Shown: one piece after another, positions 6,257-9,465 of the stretch
How the letters are laid out: the number at the start of each line of letters is the position of its first letter
How positions within the stretch are numbered: the first letter of the stretch is position 1
Source: Bacteroidota bacterium
GTDB taxonomy: Bacteria > Bacteroidota > Bacteroidia > Chitinophagales > Saprospiraceae
DNA: 9,465 nt
Assembly (NCBI GenBank): GCA_029573365.1
Contig: JAKQGD010000466.1
Location: 1 to 9,465, forward strand
Direction: 5' to 3'
Program-made: the position numbers and the translations under genes
The notes under the pieces: model-generated
Database searches by the model: none
What the model was told of the DNA's origin: nothing
The model's input: the letters and a program-made list of their open reading frames with translations, nothing else

Positions 6257-7339
6257 GTGTTAATTTTACACTTGATGAAAATGCGTTTTTTAAAATACCT
6301 TCTCGTTTATCTCACCCCTGCTATAGTGGTATTTTCTATACAGCAGGACAATATACTGGCTTATACTTCATTAATCATACTCTTCGGAGTGGTGCCTGTC
6401 ATAGAATTGTTTACCAAAGGATCCACAGAAAACCTGACCGAAGTAGAAGAAGAAGTAGCCAGGAAAGACATAGCGTACGATTTGTTGCTTTATCTTATGG
6501 TACCCATTCAGTATTTGATTCTGGTGGTTTTTTTGCTAAAAACAGCTGATCCAGGCGTACCTTTTTATGCCAGGCTCGGCCAAACGCTGTCGTTTGGTAT
6601 GGCATGCGGCATTCTCGGCATAAATGCTGCCCACGAGCTCGGCCACCGGAGCACCCGGTACGAAAGGATGATGAGCAAAATGCTGCTGCTGACCACCCAG
6701 TATATGCACTTCTATATTGAACACAACAGGGGACATCATAAAAATGTATCAACTGACGAGGATCCCGCCTCCGGCAGAAAAGGAGAAAACGTGTATTCAT
6801 TTTATATCAGGTCCATCAGGGATAGCTGGATTTCGGCCTGGAAACTGGAAAAGGAGCGTCTGAAAAAACTGGGAAAAAACAATATTTCCCTAAACAACGA
6901 AATGCTCATATACCAAATCATTCAGGTGTTATTTCTGCTCGCCATTGCTTTGTTTTTTGGACTGAAATCCCTGGCCTGGTATATGGGAGGTGCTGTGACA
7001 GGATTCCTACTACTGGAAACGGTCAATTACATAGAACATTACGGATTACGACGTAAAAAAACGGGAAACAGATACGAACGAACCATGCCGGTACATTCCT
7101 GGAATTCAAATCATCCTCTGGGCAGGCTCGTCCTTCTCGAATTATCCAGGCATTCTGACCATCACTACATGGCTTCACGTAAGTATCAGGTCCTTAGACA
7201 CTTTGACGAAAGCCCTCAAATGCCGACCGGATATCCGGGGATGATGATTCTTTCTCTTTTTCCACCATTGTGGTTTCATATCATGGACCGCAGGATAGAA
7301 AATCTTAAGTCTGAAAACAAGGCCAATGATCTTGCCTGA
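6257..7339 (+). CDS. alkB: AlkB-type membrane di-iron alkane/fatty-acyl monooxygenase
   Basis: An integral inner-membrane hydroxylase that would oxidise terminal methyl groups of alkanes or related chains, with electrons from rubredoxin. The four AlkB signatures are present in order: HELGHR (residues 126-131), EHNRGHH (155-161) followed by KNVSTDEDPASGR, NYIEHYG (257-263) and LSRHSDHH (296-303). These supply the His ligands of the di-iron site. Hydrophobic segments lie at about 13-28, 35-52, 76-94, 108-125, 219-236 and 243-256. The longest frame starts at GTG 6257. ATG at 6275 (Met7) or 6281 (Met9, MRFLKYLL) is more likely and gives about 352-354 residues, shorter than the 401 of the Pseudomonas enzyme. 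LSRHSDHH replaces the usual LQRHSDHH. No rubredoxin gene or fused rubredoxin domain is seen. It is divergent from the phospholipase/nuclease gene and is followed by a terminator-like hairpin. Confidence 0.92.
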   Translation: MLILHLMKMRFLKYLLVYLTPAIVVFSIQQDNILAYTSLIILFGVVPVIELFTKGSTENLTEVEEEVARKDIAYDLLLYLMVPIQYLILVVFLLKTADPGVPFYARLGQTLSFGMACGILGINAAHELGHRSTRYERMMSKMLLLTTQYMHFYIEHNRGHHKNVSTDEDPASGRKGENVYSFYIRSIRDSWISAWKLEKERLKKLGKNNISLNNEMLIYQIIQVLFLLAIALFFGLKSLAWYMGGAVTGFLLLETVNYIEHYGLRRKKTGNRYERTMPVHSWNSNHPLGRLVLLELSRHSDHHYMASRKYQVLRHFDESPQMPTGYPGMMILSLFPPLWFHIMDRRIENLKSENKANDLA

Positions 7340-7376
7340 TTCGAAGCATGGAAATATATATTTTTCAAAGATGCCC

Positions 7377-7407
7377 TTGACACCTGCCAGTTTTTGGGCT
7401 ATTTTTA
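7377..7407 (+). promoter_or_regulatory. Candidate promoter upstream of recX (TTGACA ... TATTTTTA)
   Basis: TTGACA at 7377-7382 and TATTTTTA at 7400-7407 are separated by 17 bases, so TTG to TA is 20 bases. This fits the Bacteroidota -33/-7 layout with one mismatch to TAnnTTTG. The predicted start, near 7413, would place the hairpin at 7439-7462 in the recX leader. Confidence 0.4.
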
Positions 7408-7438
7408 CACAAGATTCTTTTTAACACCTTTTAATTAC

Positions 7439-7470
7439 ATGGCAGATCACGGGATCTGCCATTATTTTTA
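7439..7470 (+). terminator. Perfect 10-bp hairpin plus T-rich tail between alkB and recX
   Basis: ATGGCAGATC (7439-7448) and GATCTGCCAT (7453-7462) pair perfectly around the loop ACGG. TATTTTTA follows. The form is that of an intrinsic terminator for alkB, whose stop is about 100 bases upstream. The hairpin ends only 13 bases before the recX ATG, and a possible promoter lies ahead of it, so an attenuator or leader-structure role for recX is the alternative. Confidence 0.65.
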
Positions 7471-7475
7471 AGACA

Positions 7476-7958
7476 ATGCATGATGAACCTAAAAAAACGT
7501 ACTGGAGTGTTGAAGAAGCTTCGATACTCATACGCAAATACTGTGCTTTTCAAGAAAGATGCCACAAGGAGGTAAGGCAAAAACTGCTGAACCATGGCAT
7601 CTATGGCGACCAGCTAGAAGAAACCCTAGCTATGCTTATAACCGGTGGCTTTCTGGATGAAGAACGTTTTGCCAGATCTTTTGCCAGAGGAAAATTCAGA
7701 ATGAACCAATGGGGAAGGAACAAAATAAAAAACGAACTGAAATTCCGGCAGGTCACTGATTATTGTATCCGTGCCGGGCTTTCAGAAATAGACGAACAAG
7801 AATACCGGGAAGTACTGACCAGGTTGCTTTTATCAAAGCTTACGTCACTTTCACGCGAAAAGCCGGCGATTAAGAAACAAAAACTTGTGGCTTATGCTCT
7901 CTCCCGTGGTTTTGAATTTGGTGTCATCAGCGATTGTCTTGAAGACGTCAGTCTCTGA
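7476..7958 (+). CDS. recX: RecX family regulatory protein (RecA modulator)
   Basis: A 160-residue, mostly helical, basic cytoplasmic protein matching RecX, which binds RecA filaments and limits or tunes recombinase activity. The three-helix repeat pattern is visible. Repeat 1 spans about residues 14-55 (ALIxK-like start, CHKEVRQKLLNHG). The family's signature second repeat, GGFLDEERFARSFARGKFR with WGRNKIKNEL, lies at about 57-88. A third repeat at about 105-155 contains KQKLVAYALSRGFEFGVI. Length is normal for the family. The ATG at 7476 gives MHDEPKKTYW. The gene lies 56 bases upstream of pdeM on the same strand, forming a small DNA-repair pair. recA is not in the window, as is common in Bacteroidota. 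Confidence 0.93.
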   Translation: MHDEPKKTYWSVEEASILIRKYCAFQERCHKEVRQKLLNHGIYGDQLEETLAMLITGGFLDEERFARSFARGKFRMNQWGRNKIKNELKFRQVTDYCIRAGLSEIDEQEYREVLTRLLLSKLTSLSREKPAIKKQKLVAYALSRGFEFGVISDCLEDVSL

Positions 7959-7987
7959 ACACGTATAAGAAAGAGCTGCCAATTGGC

Positions 7988-7995
7988 TACCTTTG
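7988..7995 (+). promoter_or_regulatory. -7 promoter element (TACCTTTG) of pdeM
   Basis: An exact TAnnTTTG match in the 56-base recX-pdeM gap, 19 bases before the TTG start codon. This implies a leader of roughly 10-15 bases. A -33 TTG is not evident at the expected distance. It suggests that pdeM has its own promoter in addition to any read-through from recX. Confidence 0.55.
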
Positions 7996-8014
7996 CCTCA
8001 ATAAGATTTTTTTC

Positions 8015-8668
8015 TTGGAAATAAATATATATGGTCACACCTTTGTATTGATGCCGGAAAAGGCACTGTGGTGGCCTGATAAAAAGTGGTTGGTCATTGC
8101 GGACCTTCATGTAGGAAAGGTAGAGCATTTCAGAAAAGAAGGAATAGGCGTGCCTGCCCTTGCGGGAATGACCACAGTGCACCGACTAGAGGCTCTCATT
8201 CAGACTTTATCGCCCTCCAGGATTATTTTTCTTGGAGACCTTTTCCATAGCCGTGCCAACCAATCAGTTGACTATTTTGAAAAAAGGATCAATTCCTTAA
8301 ACACAGATGGGCTGGTCCTTATCCAGGGCAACCATGACATCATGGCTGCTGACATTTATTCTTATCTCGGAATCGAGGTCATCCCTTGTTTGCTTATAGA
8401 CAACATCTTATTGAGTCATGAACCTTTGGATGATATAGACACAGGTATTTTTAACATCTCAGGACATATTCATCCGGGGGTTCGTCTGAAAGGAAGAGGC
8501 AGGCAGTCCGCTACCCTTTCCTGTTTTTATTTTAACCGGTCACAAGGCATCCTCCCGGCGTTTGGGTATTTTACCGGCTTGCATATCATCAGCCATGAGG
8601 CTGAATCCACAGTCGTGGCTGTAGCGGGAGCGGAGTTAATGCTTGTCAAAGGGGGACTATCACTTTAA
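8015..8668 (+). CDS. pdeM: Ligase-associated DNA damage response endonuclease PdeM (metallophosphoesterase)
   Basis: A 217-residue calcineurin-like metallophosphoesterase whose layout matches PdeM, the nuclease that accompanies an Lhr-type helicase, an exonuclease and an ATP-dependent DNA ligase in bacterial repair clusters. Two-metal-site motifs occur in order: DLH (30-32, within ADLHVGK), GD (74-75), GNHD (105-108), SHEP (134-137) and GHIHP (150-154). The PdeM-typical LPAFGYFTG is at 180-188. The N-terminal hairpin ending LMPEKALWWP is also characteristic. The start is TTG at 8015. The frame is open back to a stop at 7940 but has no ATG or GTG there, and the next Met is too far into the domain. 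None of the usual ligase, helicase or exonuclease partners is visible. recX is the upstream neighbour instead. It is probably cytoplasmic and acts on DNA ends, by family. Confidence 0.9.
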   Translation: MEINIYGHTFVLMPEKALWWPDKKWLVIADLHVGKVEHFRKEGIGVPALAGMTTVHRLEALIQTLSPSRIIFLGDLFHSRANQSVDYFEKRINSLNTDGLVLIQGNHDIMAADIYSYLGIEVIPCLLIDNILLSHEPLDDIDTGIFNISGHIHPGVRLKGRGRQSATLSCFYFNRSQGILPAFGYFTGLHIISHEAESTVVAVAGAELMLVKGGLSL

Positions 8669-8690
8669 AAACAAATTTCAAAACACACAC

Positions 8691-8763
8691 AAATAAAAAA
8701 GCTGTTCAGTAAGCCTGCCCTACTCAATGGTAGCCGCATTTTGCTTTCTGAACAGCCTTTTAT
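8691..8763. terminator. Bidirectional terminator between convergent pdeM and the subtilase gene
   Basis: GCTGTTCAG (8701-8709) pairs with CTGAACAGC (8748-8756). The A-run on the left (8695-8700) and the TTTT run on the right extend the stem and give U tracts in both directions: CTTTTATA on plus, and six U on minus. The 38-base loop is long for an intrinsic terminator and contains a small inner CTAC/GTAG pairing. It serves convergent genes on each side. Confidence 0.7.
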
Positions 8764-8859
8764 ACTTTTAAAAGTTAATACCTGGAAATCGAATAAAATA
8801 CTTTGTTTTTACAGGTTATAAACCACCTGTCAGGTTTGCAGTTTTATCCCAGACCAGGA

Positions 8860-9465
8860 TCAGAGGCACATAGCCTTATAGTAGGCATTGTCTCTGTCAC
8901 AAAGTACCATTCCACATGACTGGGCATTGCCTGCTGACATAAGCAGAATACCTGCTGCATGAGGAGCTGCCATAGAAGTTCCGGACATCGATACATAACC
9001 ATCATTGAGGCCTGTGGAACAAATAGCTACGCCGGGAGCAAAATAGTCTACTACATTTACACTGTAATTGGAAAAGAAAGCATATTTACCATCGCATGTC
9101 ATGGCACCAATGGTACGTACATAAGCTCCGTTGGTTCTGGCAGGTGATACCAGAGAAGCATCTCCACCGTTGTTTCCGGCTGCCAGCGTAAACCAGATTC
9201 CATTCTTTGATATGTCATAAACAGCATTGTCAAGAATGGCGACCGCAGATGCACCAAGGCTCATGTTTACAACGTCACCAGGTTTTGCCTTCGCCTTAAC
9301 ATAGTCAAGTCCTGCGAGAATGGAAGAGATGGAACCCGCACCATTGTCGTCCATGACTTTTACAGGTACGATTTCAGCACCGGGTGCCACACCTACGACT
9401 CCGGTACCGTTGTTGCCTATGGCACCAATGATGCCAGCCACGTGTGTGCCGTGACCATGTCGATC
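8860..9465 (-). CDS. Subtilisin-like serine protease, S8 family (5' part outside window)
   Basis: The C-terminal 201 residues of a subtilase. The frame is open to the right edge and begins DRHGHGTHVAG, so the catalytic His of HGTHVAG is at fragment residue 5. The catalytic Asp and any signal or propeptide lie outside. Visible further on are the oxyanion-hole Asn in LAAGNNGG (about residue 98) and the catalytic Ser in MSGTSMAAPHAAG (about residue 164). The protein stops only about 37 residues after that Ser, so no C-terminal secretion (T9SS-type) domain, P domain or repeat follows. The last stretch carries several Cys (SCGMVLC, KAMCL), with two more upstream, suggesting disulfides and an exported enzyme. 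It is probably degradative, which is inferred from family. A GTG at 9441 is not the start, because the His motif precedes it. The convergent two-way terminator lies downstream. Confidence 0.92.
   Translation of the reverse strand, partial: DRHGHGTHVAGIIGAIGNNGTGVVGVAPGAEIVPVKVMDDNGAGSISSILAGLDYVKAKAKPGDVVNMSLGASAVAILDNAVYDISKNGIWFTLAAGNNGGDASLVSPARTNGAYVRTIGAMTCDGKYAFFSNYSVNVVDYFAPGVAICSTGLNDGYVSMSGTSMAAPHAAGILLMSAGNAQSCGMVLCDRDNAYYKAMCL

Noticed and set aside
6175..6549. Plus-strand open frame starting with ATG at 6175
   Set aside because: It overlaps the alkB start in another frame and ends inside it. The composition is not protein-like, and alkB is certain.
6495..6800. Minus-strand open frames opposite alkB
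   Set aside because: They cover the His-motif region of alkB on the opposite strand and show no domain of their own.
7892..8182. 96-residue minus-strand open frame over the recX-pdeM junction
   Set aside because: It is antisense to two confidently identified genes, with no recognisable motif.
8811..8830. ACAGGT/ACCTGT inverted repeat downstream of the subtilase stop
   Set aside because: In the minus-strand transcript it is followed by AAAAAC, not U, so it is not an intrinsic terminator. A six-base stem is weak evidence for anything else.
1..9465. Search for CRISPR arrays, tRNA/rRNA genes, insertion sequences, att sites and defence genes
   Set aside because: No spaced direct repeats, cloverleaf-like segments, transposase motifs or long terminal inverted repeats were seen by eye on either strand.

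Overview
The window most likely comes from a member of the Bacteroidota. The -7 promoter elements of the TAnnTTTG type, the substrate-binding/OmpA fusion, the AlkB and PdeM variants and the AT-leaning base composition all fit that phylum. This is inferred from gene content and promoter style, not from a marker gene. There is no rRNA, tRNA, CRISPR array or recognisable insertion sequence, and the genes cover almost all of the DNA. No gap exceeds about 190 bases.

Positions 1-4822 hold five minus-strand genes read from right to left. They are a cytoplasmic coiled-coil protein with a low-complexity N-terminal linker (4822-4148), a two-TM coiled-coil protein with a PspA-like look (4055-3039), an inner-membrane-anchored NMT1/SsuA-type solute-binding protein fused to a C-terminal OmpA peptidoglycan-binding domain (3019-1418), an SsuC/TauC-type permease with two extra C-terminal TM segments (1319-255), and an ABC ATPase that runs off the left edge (258-1). 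A terminator hairpin sits between the fusion protein and the permease. Permease and ATPase overlap by ATGA. Together they look like an ABC importer modified to span from cytoplasm through the inner membrane to peptidoglycan. This is the most unusual part of the window.

Positions 4940-6151 (minus) encode a secreted trinuclear-zinc enzyme of the phospholipase C / S1-P1 nuclease superfamily with a TTG start. Divergent to it, at 6257-7339 (plus), is a membrane di-iron AlkB-type alkane/fatty-acyl hydroxylase. No rubredoxin is seen nearby.

Positions 7476-8668 (plus) hold two DNA-repair genes: recX (modulator of RecA) and pdeM (a metallophosphoesterase of the ligase-associated DNA damage response group, again with a TTG start). 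A perfect 10-bp hairpin separates alkB from recX. A two-way terminator at about 8691-8763 separates pdeM from a convergent, 5'-truncated subtilisin-like protease (8860-9465, minus) that continues past the right edge.

No phage, conjugation or defence genes were recognised. The ordinary housekeeping/accessory genes on the right are not obviously linked to the envelope ABC cluster on the left.
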